Of a DNA stretch of 64,000 bases, positions 25,775-34,826 are shown piece by piece. Under the pieces are notes generated by a model, which saw nothing but the letters and a program-made list of their open reading frames with translations, was not told the origin of the DNA and did not search any database. The position numbers were made by a program, and so were the translations under genes. The first letter of the stretch is position 1. Every line of letters starts with the position of its first letter. The DNA is from Endobacterium cereale. Its GTDB lineage: Bacteria; Pseudomonadota; Alphaproteobacteria; Rhizobiales; Rhizobiaceae. The DNA is taken from assembly GCF_009617585.1 (NCBI RefSeq), contig NZ_WIXI01000050.1:1-64000 (forward strand). Reading direction: 5' to 3'.

Positions 25775-26068
25775 TATCGGATCGCCATTCGACAGCGCCG
25801 GAACATTCTTACCTCCCACGCGGGTTATGTCCCCAGCTGGAGCATGGATGACACCGAAGGATGGGCGCTTCTCCTCACATAGACCGATTGAAACGGCCCA
25901 GTTATGGCTGCCGCGGACATAATTGAACGTTGCGCCGTTCAGGTCGATGACCCAGATGCGTCCTGATGTGCCAACGATCTCGCCGCCCTCTTTACCCAGC
26001 ATGCCGTCTTCTGGAAACGCTTCGCGCAGCCGGGCGATGAGGAGGTCGTTCATTTCCCTTTCGGCTCT
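25775..26068 (-). pseudogene. Remnant of an inositol-monophosphatase/HisN-type phosphatase
   Basis: On the minus strand about 98 codons resemble the N-terminal half of the inositol monophosphatase family. They read LREAFPEDGMLGKEGGE (normally ending GEE), GRIWVIDLNGATFNYVRG (normally WVIDPIDGTxNFVRG), NWAVSIGLCEEKRPSFGVIHAPA, then NGDPI. The metal-binding DPIDGT is altered to DLNGAT, and the catalytic C-terminal half is absent: after about 25775 no family similarity continues. The sequence upstream of 26068 is also unrelated in this frame. This is a broken, non-catalytic fragment directly after the siderophore permease gene. Confidence 0.65.
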
Positions 26069-26172
26069 CCCATGGGGAGCCGCTCGGTTTGAATCACAGC
26101 ATTGATTCTGCGAAGTTATAACTTGCCGGGTCGACGGTTCTATTCCGCTCAAGGTGAAGCGGGCTTTTTGCG

Positions 26173-28143
26173 TCAGCGTCGGCGTAATGCCCAAAGCATG
26201 TAAGGTCCGCCCAATAATGCTGCAAAGATACCGGCGGGCGTTTCCCATGGGAATACAACAATCCGACCCAGCCAATCAGCCAGGATCATGATGGCGGCAC
26301 CAATCCATGCGGCTGCAAACATCTGACATCTTGTGTCGTGAAATCCCAACAATCTTGCCAGGTGAGGGGCAGTCAGTCCGATGAAACTCAAAGGGCCTAT
26401 CAGCAAGGTCGCGGCACCGGTGGCGATTGCGGCGAATGCAAAACTGACGCCCCATGCCGCCGACACCGGCACGCCGACCGACGAGGCCACCGTCTTGCCA
26501 AGTGGCAGAATGGTGAGCCATCGCTCGGCAAACGGGATCACAGCGAAAGCGGCCAGCGATATGACCGACGCGAACATGGCCTGGTGAGGGGCCAGACGGT
26601 AGGTCGAACCTGACAACCAGCTCATGACCCAACCCGTACGTGGGTCTCCTGTCGCGAGAAAAACGGAAGCCCAACCCGTCGCCAGCATCGTGACAGTAAG
26701 GCCGCAAAGGAGCAGACGGTCGGCGGCAAAGCTGTCGTTTCGGGTCAGAACATTGACGAGCAGACCTGCGCCGACAGCGCCAAGTGCGGCAGCCAGTGCG
26801 AGATGGAACTGGTCTATGCCGCCGGTGACCGTGAGAAGCGCCAGTACGCCGATTGTGGCGCCACCGGAAACGCCCAGCGCCTCCGGCGCGGCGAGGGGAT
26901 TTGCGGTTATCTTCTGCATCGTGCCACCGGCCAGCGCGAGCAATATGCCGGCCGAGGCTGCGCCCAAAACGCGTGGCCATCGGTATTCCAGCGTATCCCA
27001 GGCCAGTGAAACTGCGCCTGTGCTCCAGCCTCCGGCTGTCGGCCCGACGGCCAGGGAGATCATGCTCAACGTTATGATGACGACACATGCCCCCAAAAAC
27101 GTTGCGACACCGGCAGGGTGCTTACGGCTGTTGACGGTTGAGCGATGACGGAATTCGCCGGGTAGCCTGCGAATGAGCAAAAACAGCAGTGGCGCGCCAA
27201 TCAATGCCGTGAGCGATCCGGCCGGCAATTCACCCGGGAACACGGCGTCCGAAAGCCGGTCGACGAGAAGCAGAAGCAGGGCGCCGATTATCGTCGCGCG
27301 TCCCGCCACCTGGCCGAACGATCTGGCCCCCGTCGCCTTCGCGAAGGCCGAAGCGGCGAGCCCAACGAATGCGATAACCCCCACAGCCGCAGCAACGCTG
27401 GCGCCAAGCGAAATGGCGAGGCTGATCGCGATGAGGCGAAACACCCACGGTTTCAGCCCGAGCGAGGAAGCCGCCTCATCCTCGAGACCAAGCATGGAAA
27501 AAGGCCGCCTCAGCAATACTGTCAGGCAGGCCGCCGGCACAAACCAGAACATCAGGATGATCGCCGACCTGTCACCATTCTGGACAAGCGACCCGCTCTG
27601 CCAGACGAACAGTTCTCCCATGTAATCCGTGAAGAGGGACAGGAAAATCGCTGTCGTTGCCGAAGCCGTCATGGATACGATCATGCCGGCGAGAAGGATG
27701 ACGGATACGGAGAGGCGTCCCCGCCCGGCGATCATCAAAACCGATGCGGTGGCAACGGTTGCGCCAAAAAGCGAGATCAGTTCCCGCCCGTATTCCAGCA
27801 TCCATGGCGCAAAAATCGTGGCGATGGTCAAAGCGAGGCCGGCGCCGGCGGATGTGCCAAGCGTGGTCGGCTCGGCGATCGGGTTTTTGAGAGATTGCTG
27901 CAGCAACACGCCCGACAATGACAGGGCTGCCCCCGCGACCAGTGCAACAGCGAGCTGGGGAAGAAACGAATGACGCGCCAGCAGTTGAGCAGGATCATGC
28001 AAGTCAGTCTGCAGCAAAGCTGTCGGCCAGTCGTGAAGTGGCAAGAGCGCCAATGCCGCATGGATAGAGAGAAGGGCGGATGGGACCGCAAGCAGCGCCA
28101 GAAGGGCGAGATACCGTCCGTTTCTTCTCATGAATGCGCTCAT
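26173..28143 (-). CDS. fhuB: Fused FecCD-type ferric siderophore ABC permease (FhuB-like)
   Basis: A 656-residue inner-membrane protein made of two homologous permease halves, as in FhuB. The first half contains GVLLQQSLKNPIAEPTTLGTSAG and the second GGTMQKITANPLAAPEALGVSGG, both the FecCD NPLA/G signature that contacts the ATPase and substrate. The C-terminal ATPase-contact region is LIGPLSFIGLTAPHLARLLGFHD. The start at 28143 overlaps the stop of the binding-protein gene (ATGA) and removes a spurious 23-residue extension. It is the last gene of the siderophore operon. No FhuC-type ATPase follows; a pseudogene fragment is there instead. Confidence 0.92.
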   Translation of the reverse strand: MSAFMRRNGRYLALLALLAVPSALLSIHAALALLPLHDWPTALLQTDLHDPAQLLARHSFLPQLAVALVAGAALSLSGVLLQQSLKNPIAEPTTLGTSAGAGLALTIATIFAPWMLEYGRELISLFGATVATASVLMIAGRGRLSVSVILLAGMIVSMTASATTAIFLSLFTDYMGELFVWQSGSLVQNGDRSAIILMFWFVPAACLTVLLRRPFSMLGLEDEAASSLGLKPWVFRLIAISLAISLGASVAAAVGVIAFVGLAASAFAKATGARSFGQVAGRATIIGALLLLLVDRLSDAVFPGELPAGSLTALIGAPLLFLLIRRLPGEFRHRSTVNSRKHPAGVATFLGACVVIITLSMISLAVGPTAGGWSTGAVSLAWDTLEYRWPRVLGAASAGILLALAGGTMQKITANPLAAPEALGVSGGATIGVLALLTVTGGIDQFHLALAAALGAVGAGLLVNVLTRNDSFAADRLLLCGLTVTMLATGWASVFLATGDPRTGWVMSWLSGSTYRLAPHQAMFASVISLAAFAVIPFAERWLTILPLGKTVASSVGVPVSAAWGVSFAFAAIATGAATLLIGPLSFIGLTAPHLARLLGFHDTRCQMFAAAWIGAAIMILADWLGRIVVFPWETPAGIFAALLGGPYMLWALRRR

Positions 28144-29015
28144 CGGGCGTTCAGCGCAGCTGCCATAAAATGCGCGAAGCGCCGGGCGGCGCCAATCCCT
28201 CCGTAGGGCCATACCGGTGGGATGCTGATGATCATGTTGTTGCGTACCGCGGGCAGGTTTTTCCAGAGCGTGCTTTGCCTCACTCTGATGGACACGTTTT
28301 CAGGGACCGGATCCAGCGACAGAATGAGCGCATCTTCCAGGCGGACGAGATCGGCGATGCTCGCGGTCGAAAATCCCCAGTCCGATGTTTCACCTGTCCA
28401 GGCGTTGGTAACTCCAACCCTGTCCATCACGTCCTGAAACAACCCGCCCTTGCCGTAAAGCCGGACATGGCGGTCATCAAACAGACTGATGACGGCGACA
28501 GGAGGTACATCACGCCCCTGCATGGATTTCGCTATGGTATCAAAATCGTGCGAGGCGTTTTGTATGAGCGCTTCCGCCTCGTTCTGCCGGCCCATGATCG
28601 CAGCAAGCCTGCGGGTCTCGGCTGGCAAAACATTGAGAGGCGAAGAACTGCCGTCGTAAAGTGGAAGTGTTACCACCGGTGCCAATCGGTGCATCTGCTG
28701 CTCGTCAACACCGTAGCCCTGAGCCGTGACGATCAGGTCAGGAGCAAGCGCTCGGATCACCTCCATGTTCGGCTCGCTGCGCGAACCGAGATCGATCGTC
28801 GTATCAGGCAGTCGCGGCTCGACGGCCCAGTCCCGGTATCCGCCGAGATCGGCGACGGCAACCGGATAAAGGCCAAGTCCGCAGACCATCTCGGCCGCCG
28901 TCCACTCCAGGCAAACAATGCGTTCGGGGCGAGCTTTGGCGAATGCGGGAAGCGTTGACGCCGACAGCGCCAACGCCCCGAGGAAAGCCCTGCGATTGAG
29001 GAGAATGCTGGTCAC
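28140..29015 (-). CDS. fhuD: Periplasmic ferric-siderophore binding protein (FhuD-like)
   Basis: A 291-residue class III solute-binding protein. The leader NRRAFLGALALSASTLPAFAKA (about 7-27) has a twin-arginine pair like FhuD-type Tat substrates. The mature part has ERIVCLEWTAAEMVCGLGL and, near 80-100, PNMEVIRALAPDLIVTAQGY, the standard binding-protein pattern, then IISIPPVWPYGGIGAARRFAHF at the C-terminus. It delivers a hydroxamate-type siderophore to the fused permease. It overlaps the permease start and the receptor stop by 4 bases each. Confidence 0.9.
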   Translation of the reverse strand: MTSILLNRRAFLGALALSASTLPAFAKARPERIVCLEWTAAEMVCGLGLYPVAVADLGGYRDWAVEPRLPDTTIDLGSRSEPNMEVIRALAPDLIVTAQGYGVDEQQMHRLAPVVTLPLYDGSSSPLNVLPAETRRLAAIMGRQNEAEALIQNASHDFDTIAKSMQGRDVPPVAVISLFDDRHVRLYGKGGLFQDVMDRVGVTNAWTGETSDWGFSTASIADLVRLEDALILSLDPVPENVSIRVRQSTLWKNLPAVRNNMIISIPPVWPYGGIGAARRFAHFMAAALNAR

Positions 29016-31450
29016 CAGCGAATTGTTGCCTTCGCCATAACCCTGCGTCCTTCTGCATAAAAGCAGCCGAAACTGTCATTAAAGCACGACGCAACATATT
29101 CCTTGTCGAACAGGTTGCTGGCATTCAGCAAAAGCTCGTAATTGTCGCGCTTGAAGCTGACGGCGGCATCAAAAACGACTGCCGCCGGCACCTTGAATGA
29201 ATTGGCGTCGTCGCCGAAGGTTGAGCCGACATAGCGGGCGCCAAGTCCGAAACCGAGGCCGTCCAGCACTGAGCCGTCGTTGATGCGATAATCACCCCAG
29301 AGCGAGGCCGTATGTCGGGGGATGGTCGTTGGCCAACGGCCCTGGTTGCCGCCGTTGGGATCCTTGGTGATTTCCACGTCCAGATAGGTATAGGCCAGAC
29401 GCAGGTTGAACCTGTCGGTCAGGCTCGCGACGCCTTCGAGTTCAAAGCCCTGAGAGGTGATCTGCCCGGTTTGCACCGCGGCAAATGATCCGCCGACCGC
29501 GTCGTAACGGATGACGTTGTCGCGCACGAGATGGAAGACGGACGCGGTGAAAAAACTGTCGAAGCCCGTTGGCTGGTATTTCACGCCGGCTTCCCACTGG
29601 CGACCGGTTTCCGGCTCGAAGAGCGCGCCGTCAGCGTCGACATCGAGTGGCTGCGAGAAAGATTCCGTGTAGCTGAGATAGGGCGCGATTCCGTTGTCGA
29701 ATGTATAGACTACGCCTGCGCGGCTACTGAAATCCGAAGCCGACTTATCGGCATTGCCGCCGCTCAGGTGGTCGTCGACCTCGGTCGATGCCCAGTCGTA
29801 ACGGCCGCCGAAGGCAAAGGACCACCGATCGATCTTGATCTGGTCCTGCAGGTAAATGCCGACCTGATGCTGGCTGGTGACCGCGTCGCGTGTATTGCCG
29901 CCAAATGTCGGAGCTCCGCTATAGACGGGATCGAAAACATTGATCGGATCCGCGTCGTAGTAGTCGGATTTGTCCGCAAAGCGGGTCCATCGATAATCCA
30001 GGCCAGCGAGCAGCGTGTGTTCGACAGGACCGGTATCGAATTCGTACTGAAGCTGATTGTCGATGGCAAAAGTATTCAGCTTCGATTGGCCCTTGTCCGA
30101 ATAGCGGGCCAGGGTCCCGTCTGCGGGGTCGCCGAGATAACCCCCGCCATAAACGATCTCCTGATCGTTGGAGAGGTGGGAATACCGCACATTCTGGCGG
30201 ACGGTGAGATCTTCGGAAAAACTGTGTTCGAACAGATAGCCGATCGAGGCCTGACTGGTATTGTAATGGTCGAAGTCGCGTTCACCGAGAAAGCGGTCGA
30301 CCGGGATTTTGCGGCCGTCATTGCTGAATACAGTTCCGAGTGCCGGCATGAATTGCAGGCCCCATCCTGCGCGGTCGCGCTGGTAGTTTCCCAGAATGGT
30401 CAGCGATGTGTCCTTGTCCGGGCTGTAGGTGAGGGCGGGGGCGATGAAAAAGCGATCGTCATCGACAAAATCCACCTGCGAGCCGCTCGAGCGTCCGACC
30501 CCGGTCAGACGGTAGCTCCAGTCCGAGCCTTCCCCGATGGCGCCGCCCAAATCGAAATGGGTTTCGACCCGGCCGAAACTTCCCCCCTGTATCGAGACTT
30601 CACGGATGGTTTCGGTTGTGGGGCGCTTGCTGACATAATTGACCAGGCCGCCGGGACCATTCTGCCCATAGAGGATGGAGCTTGGTCCCTTGAGCACTTC
30701 GATGCGCTCCGCACCATATGGGTCGAGCGTTTGAAAATCGCTGTAAGCGGTGCCAGGGAGTTTCAGGCCGTCGCGGAAGAAGGCCTCACTGTTCATGTCG
30801 AAACCGCGGATTGCCAAACCGCCATAACGGGTGTCCGCCGCACCCGTCGTCTCGCCGTTGACACCGGACGTATAACGCAGGGTAGCGCCAACCGATGTGG
30901 CATTCTGAGCCTCGATCTGATCGGCGCTGACAACGGAAATCGCCTGGGGCGTTTCCAGAAGCGGCGTGTCCGTTTTCGTCGCAGTGAGGCTGCGCGTGGC
31001 GACGAAACCTTCGACCGGTCCCCAGCCTGCCTCGGCATCGGCTTGCACGATGATCGGTTGCAGTGTGGTTGCACCGCCCGAAGAGCTCGTCGCGGTGACG
31101 GTCGGATTGAAGATTGTCACGCTGGTTGGACTTGTGAAGCGATAGGTCAGGTTCGTTCCCTGAAGGAGTTCAGCAAGCGCTTCCTGCGGGCTTTTGGCGC
31201 CGCTGACACCGCGGGTGCGCAGGCTTGCCGTGACAGAGCTGTCATAGAGAACCTGGATGCCGCTCGCCAAGCCGAACCGTGTCAGTCCGGTGTCGAGTTG
31301 ACCGGAGGGGATGGAATAGCTGGCATTCTGGGCCAGTGCCACCGAGCAGGACAATGCCAGCGCTGCGAGTGCGAGAACCGGACGGCGTCCCGACGATTTT
31401 ACAATCGCGCCATGTTCTTCCGCGCCAGACACATCCCGTTTCGCCATCAC
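29012..31450 (-). CDS. TonB-dependent siderophore receptor with N-terminal signalling (STN) domain
   Basis: An 812-residue outer-membrane receptor and transducer. After a signal sequence (hydrophobic VLALAALALSCSVALAQ near 25-41) comes an STN domain at about 43-115 (YSIPSGQLDTGLTRFGLASG, then VSGAKSPQEALAELLQGTNL). The plug domain follows (TPQAISVVSADQIEAQNATS; RIEVLKGPSSILYGQNGPGG), then a long beta-barrel ending AKATIRW with the terminal aromatic. The plug signature and length place it with FhuA/FpvA-type ferric siderophore receptors. The STN domain should signal to the adjacent FecR-type anti-sigma factor, so the receptor both imports iron chelate and switches on its own operon. Confidence 0.92.
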   Translation of the reverse strand: MMAKRDVSGAEEHGAIVKSSGRRPVLALAALALSCSVALAQNASYSIPSGQLDTGLTRFGLASGIQVLYDSSVTASLRTRGVSGAKSPQEALAELLQGTNLTYRFTSPTSVTIFNPTVTATSSSGGATTLQPIIVQADAEAGWGPVEGFVATRSLTATKTDTPLLETPQAISVVSADQIEAQNATSVGATLRYTSGVNGETTGAADTRYGGLAIRGFDMNSEAFFRDGLKLPGTAYSDFQTLDPYGAERIEVLKGPSSILYGQNGPGGLVNYVSKRPTTETIREVSIQGGSFGRVETHFDLGGAIGEGSDWSYRLTGVGRSSGSQVDFVDDDRFFIAPALTYSPDKDTSLTILGNYQRDRAGWGLQFMPALGTVFSNDGRKIPVDRFLGERDFDHYNTSQASIGYLFEHSFSEDLTVRQNVRYSHLSNDQEIVYGGGYLGDPADGTLARYSDKGQSKLNTFAIDNQLQYEFDTGPVEHTLLAGLDYRWTRFADKSDYYDADPINVFDPVYSGAPTFGGNTRDAVTSQHQVGIYLQDQIKIDRWSFAFGGRYDWASTEVDDHLSGGNADKSASDFSSRAGVVYTFDNGIAPYLSYTESFSQPLDVDADGALFEPETGRQWEAGVKYQPTGFDSFFTASVFHLVRDNVIRYDAVGGSFAAVQTGQITSQGFELEGVASLTDRFNLRLAYTYLDVEITKDPNGGNQGRWPTTIPRHTASLWGDYRINDGSVLDGLGFGLGARYVGSTFGDDANSFKVPAAVVFDAAVSFKRDNYELLLNASNLFDKEYVASCFNDSFGCFYAEGRRVMAKATIRW

Positions 31451-31527
31451 TGCCCCCTCTGTGCATTAAATCACTGGCCGATGAACGTCGGCCTTCCATG
31501 ACTAAGACGATGGGAAAACGCAGACCC

Positions 31528-31548
31528 GAAATGCCGGAAGGCATTTTT
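31528..31548 (-). terminator. Small hairpin between fecR-like and receptor genes
   Basis: AAATGCC (31529-31535) pairs with GGCATTT (31540-31546) across a GGAA loop. The plus strand has a TTTTT run after it, while the minus strand has only TTT. It lies just after the fecR-like stop in the direction of transcription, so it could partially terminate sigma/anti-sigma transcription before the receptor gene. Confidence 0.45.
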
Positions 31549-31556
31549 CGAATAAT

Positions 31557-32480
31557 TTATCGCAAAACGACGACGCCCCCGGCCAGGGAGTAGCTTTGGA
31601 CGTTGAGGGTCACTTCAAGGTGGCGCAGGATCTCCTGCGGTCGCGACAGATGGAATACCCCGGACATACGGCGGGTGCGCAGGTTCCGGCTTGCTATGAT
31701 GACCTTGCCGCGTCGATGCCGGTTCACGTCGGCAATCACATCATCAAGCGATCGATTGTTGAAGATCAGAAGTCCTGTTCTCCAGGAAGCGGCCGTTTCC
31801 AGATCCAGAGCAGAGTGGGTGCCCAGTCCCTCCGCTGAATAGGTCACGGCTTCGCCGCCTTTCAGCGCGGCGGTCCCTCGACAGTGCACTTCAAGCGACC
31901 CCTCCAGACACTCAAGCGAGACATCTCCAGAGCCGTGATGGACGGAGAAGCTCTTGCCGAATGTGCTCGCCTCGCCATTCGCGGCGGTCACCACAAATGG
32001 GCGTATGGCCTCATCCGCGACTTCGAAAACGGCCGCACCGCTGGCGAGATCAAGGCGTCGCTCCGTGGGAGAATAATGTAGTGACAACGCGGAGTCGCCG
32101 TCGAGTATTGCCCGCGATCCATCCGGCAGCTCGATCGTGCTTTGCTGGCCGACTGCGGTTGCGTAGTCCGACGTCAACGCGGTCAGTGACGGAATATACC
32201 CGAGATTGGAAAACCCGACGCCCACCAGGGCCGCGCTTGCCGCAATGCTGCCGGAGAGGATGATGGACCGCCGTGACAGGCTATGTCTTTGAGCCGGGGC
32301 GATTGCACGGCCCATCTGTTTCCATAGGAGAACGGTTTCTTCGAACGCCCGGTTATGGTCAGGACTCATCGAGCGCCAGCGTATCAGGGCATCGGCATCA
32401 TCACGCGTGGCATCTCCGGAGGTGATCCGGACCAACCACGCGGTTGCCTCGCTCTTCAAATCCTCCAAGTCCCGGCTCAC
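31557..32480 (-). CDS. FecR-family anti-sigma factor / signal transducer
   Basis: About 307 residues from the GTG at 32480, preferred because AAAGGGG lies just upstream and because family members begin shortly before the EATAWLVRITSGDATRDDAD motif seen here. The N-terminal DUF4880-like region contains RWRSMSPDHNRAFEE. One membrane helix follows (about SIILSGSIAASAALVGVGF), then the periplasmic FecR domain (TIELPDGSRAILDGDSALSL, VLTR-like C-terminal strands). It receives the receptor's STN signal and controls the sigma factor encoded 84 bases upstream. A longer GTG start at 32519 is possible. Confidence 0.9.
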   Translation of the reverse strand: MSRDLEDLKSEATAWLVRITSGDATRDDADALIRWRSMSPDHNRAFEETVLLWKQMGRAIAPAQRHSLSRRSIILSGSIAASAALVGVGFSNLGYIPSLTALTSDYATAVGQQSTIELPDGSRAILDGDSALSLHYSPTERRLDLASGAAVFEVADEAIRPFVVTAANGEASTFGKSFSVHHGSGDVSLECLEGSLEVHCRGTAALKGGEAVTYSAEGLGTHSALDLETAASWRTGLLIFNNRSLDDVIADVNRHRRGKVIIASRNLRTRRMSGVFHLSRPQEILRHLEVTLNVQSYSLAGGVVVLR

Positions 32481-32564
32481 GACAGCCCCTTTCAGTGTTC
32501 GCCAACTGCCCTCGCGCACTTGGCCACTGATCCATAAACGATCATGAGCGGAAAAAGCGAAATA

Positions 32565-33074
32565 TTAGAGTTGATTTATATCGGTCAGGCGTTGGTCGCA
32601 ATAAAACACCGCCTTGCGGATTTCCATCTCGACAGTCCGCACAGACACGCCAAAATCGCTCGCGATATCTGCGTGCCTGCGGTTCTCTATTCTTGAGGCA
32701 ACCAGCATCCGTTGTTGGCGTCGCGGCAGTTCCTGAATGATCCGGTGGAGAACGAGCAGTTGATCGCGGTCTTCAGACGCTTTCTCCGGCGTCGCACGCT
32801 CGTCGCCGACCTGCAGCAGATCGTTGATCTCTGTCGTGGTCAACGCGCGCTTCCTTCCCCGGCCGAAATCGATGGCGAGGCTGCGAGCGATTCGCATCAG
32901 GTAGGGCATGGGTGCGGCAAAGGCGGCGTCGCGATTGCGCGCCAATTTGATCCAGGCCTCCTGCACGAGATCCTCGGACTCTTCACGCGAGAGCGACCGT
33001 GCGGAGAAATAACTCAGCAGCTTCGGCCGATGCCGCAAAAATACGCCAAGGAGATCGTCCCCATTTGTCGCCAT
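32565..33074 (-). CDS. FecI-type ECF sigma factor
   Basis: A 169-residue ECF sigma factor. Region 2 is FLRHRPKLLSYFSARSLS followed by ESEDLVQEAWIKLARNR; region 4 is LPRRQQRMLVASRIENRRHA followed by DIASDFGVSVRTVEMEIRKAV. The divergence from housekeeping sigma and the neighbouring FecR and STN receptor define it as an iron-starvation sigma of the FecI group. It should direct RNA polymerase to the receptor operon. I see no clear Fur or Irr box upstream of it, though such sites are hard to call by eye. Confidence 0.93.
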   Translation of the reverse strand: MATNGDDLLGVFLRHRPKLLSYFSARSLSREESEDLVQEAWIKLARNRDAAFAAPMPYLMRIARSLAIDFGRGRKRALTTTEINDLLQVGDERATPEKASEDRDQLLVLHRIIQELPRRQQRMLVASRIENRRHADIASDFGVSVRTVEMEIRKAVFYCDQRLTDINQL

Positions 33075-33596
33075 AGCTTACCCTGCCGCGAGAACCTGAT
33101 CTCTGCTACCGCGCCGCGCAGGTGATCACAATAAAATTGACTATTCAACTCATCTTTGCGTGCGTGGTGTTGCTGTCGCGGCACACACCTGTTTCCTTGT
33201 TATGATCCGCGTGCCTGCTTGCTGAAAATCTTTCTGGTAGCGGTGACGATGGATAATGATCTGGGGGCGGCGATTTTGATCGCGCCTTTCCATTGGGCGG
33301 ATCTCAATCTTTGGCGCTGGGTGCTCCCGCATTGTTGCTCGGCAAGCTTCCTGCAATCGAACGCCTGTCGTCTATTGCTGAAGCGTATCGCCCGCATAAT
33401 TCAACGAAAACAGTGATACCGCGCCGGCAATGATGGGCTTCTAGCTTCAACTCGTGCAAGAGCATGGGAAAAGCTTTGGCTAGATTCGGAGAAGATGCAA
33501 CGTTTCGTAACGCGATGACATACCCGACAATGACGTGGTCGCTACGGTCTCATCCGAATATCCGCATTTACCGCGGATCAAACGGAAGGTCGTTTC
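33075..33596. other. Intergenic region between siderophore sigma gene and RND operon
   Basis: About 520 bases holding the divergent promoters of the sigma gene and the RND pump. Open frames inside it have no ribosome-binding site and no family resemblance. The only visible structure is the inverted repeat at 33560-33578. Confidence 0.5.
33560..33578. promoter_or_regulatory. Inverted repeat upstream of RND pump
   Basis: ATCCGC (33560-33565) and GCGGAT (33573-33578) are separated by ATTTACC. The repeat lies 18 bases before the MFP start codon and could be a repressor site. It is short, and no regulator gene is directly adjacent. Confidence 0.35.
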
Positions 33597-34826
33597 ATGG
33601 ATGGAATATCCGGATCATGCGTGTCGAAGGCGCGCGCCGTCATCGGTGCGCTGGCTCTTTGCTTTTTGTTGACGAGCATATCCCGGGCCGAGGAGCCGAT
33701 GCCGGTCAGCGTCATCGTCGCTCAAAAGGCAGCCTTAACGGAAACGATCCCGGTTGTGGGCTCGCTTGCCGCGCGCGAAGAAGTGCAAGTCCACCCACTT
33801 CTCCAGGGCAAGGCACTCGACCATATTCTGGTGGACGTCGGACAGGTCGTTGGTCAGGGGCAGCCGCTTGCCATGCTGGATAAGACCGATGCCCTCATGC
33901 AGCTCGACAAAAATTCGGTCTCTATCCGACGTGCCAAGGCAGCCGTAGAAGTGGAGGCGAGCAGGCTTGAGGTTGCCGGGGTTAGCGAAGCGCAGGCGCG
34001 AAAAGTGCTGGAACGCAGTCAGGCGCTACAGCCGAAGGGCGCGGTATCGCAACAAATTCTCGATGAACACGAAAATGCGCATGCCCGTGCCCTAGCGGAA
34101 CTGGGACTTGCCCGGCAATCGCTTGCCTTGGCGGAAGCCGATGCGGCGCTGGTTGAGCGCGAGCGGCGCGAAATCGAGCTGACGATCGAACGCAGCACAG
34201 TGCGCGCGCCCAAGGCCGGGCTGGTCTTGCGAAGAGCCGCCCGGTTGGGCGCCATTGCGAACGACACCAGTGGCCCTTTGTTCGTCATCGCCAGCGATGC
34301 GGAAATTGAGTTTGTGGCGCAGGTCACCGAGACGAGTTTCGCCCGACTTGGTGAAGGCATGAAAGCGAGTGTCAGCCTGACGGGCCATGATGGTGCGATT
34401 GACGGTGTGGTGCGGTTGAATGCGGCCGAGCTTGATCCGCTGACCCGCAGCGGCGAAGTGCGGATTGCCCTCGAAGAAACGACAGGTTTGAAAGCGGGCG
34501 CCTTCGCCCGTGCCAGCATCAGCATCTCGTCCCGGCAAAACATTCTTCTGCCCGGCAGCGCGGTGAAAACCGTTAGCGGTGCAAGCAATGTTCTCGTCGT
34601 CACCGATGGGACGGCCCGCTTGAGATCCGTGACGGTGGGCGCGCGACAAGACGGTTTTGTCGAAATCACCGATGGCCTCAAGGGTGGAGAGATGATCGTC
34701 CTGAAATCCGGCAGCTTCATCAATGACGACGACAAGGTACGACCTGTTCCCGCCGCATCCGAGCGCCTCGCGAGAGACCAGCTTGCAGCCTCACTTGTGG
34801 TCGGAAGCGCGGAGGTGGCGCGATGA
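33597..34826 (+). CDS. RND efflux periplasmic adaptor (membrane fusion protein)
   Basis: A 409-residue adaptor with an N-terminal export segment (VIGALALCFLLTSISRAEEP, about 15-34). The order is beta-barrel start with TIPVVGSLAAREEVQVHP, lipoyl half-motif GQVVGQGQPLAMLDKTDALM, an alpha-helical hairpin about 95-185 rich in Ala/Glu/Arg, and the second lipoyl half STVRAPKAGLVLRRAARLGA. A beta-barrel domain and membrane-proximal domain follow. It links the RND permease encoded next (4-base overlap) to an outer-membrane channel. No TolC-type gene is in the operon. An Asp/Lys residue pattern for metal export was not seen, so drugs or organic compounds are more likely substrates. Confidence 0.9.
   Translation: MDGISGSCVSKARAVIGALALCFLLTSISRAEEPMPVSVIVAQKAALTETIPVVGSLAAREEVQVHPLLQGKALDHILVDVGQVVGQGQPLAMLDKTDALMQLDKNSVSIRRAKAAVEVEASRLEVAGVSEAQARKVLERSQALQPKGAVSQQILDEHENAHARALAELGLARQSLALAEADAALVERERREIELTIERSTVRAPKAGLVLRRAARLGAIANDTSGPLFVIASDAEIEFVAQVTETSFARLGEGMKASVSLTGHDGAIDGVVRLNAAELDPLTRSGEVRIALEETTGLKAGAFARASISISSRQNILLPGSAVKTVSGASNVLVVTDGTARLRSVTVGARQDGFVEITDGLKGGEMIVLKSGSFINDDDKVRPVPAASERLARDQLAASLVVGSAEVAR

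Noticed and set aside
29531..31501. Long open frame (656 codons) on the plus strand
   Set aside because: It is fully antisense to the TonB receptor, has no family resemblance and reflects GC-rich codon usage of the real gene.
33075..33200. Fur/Irr box at the FecI-type sigma promoter
   Set aside because: No convincing iron-box palindrome could be seen by eye; a matrix scan would be needed to decide.
33156..33416. 86-codon open frame in the sigma/RND intergenic region
   Set aside because: No ribosome-binding site, no recognisable domain and odd composition; treated as non-coding.
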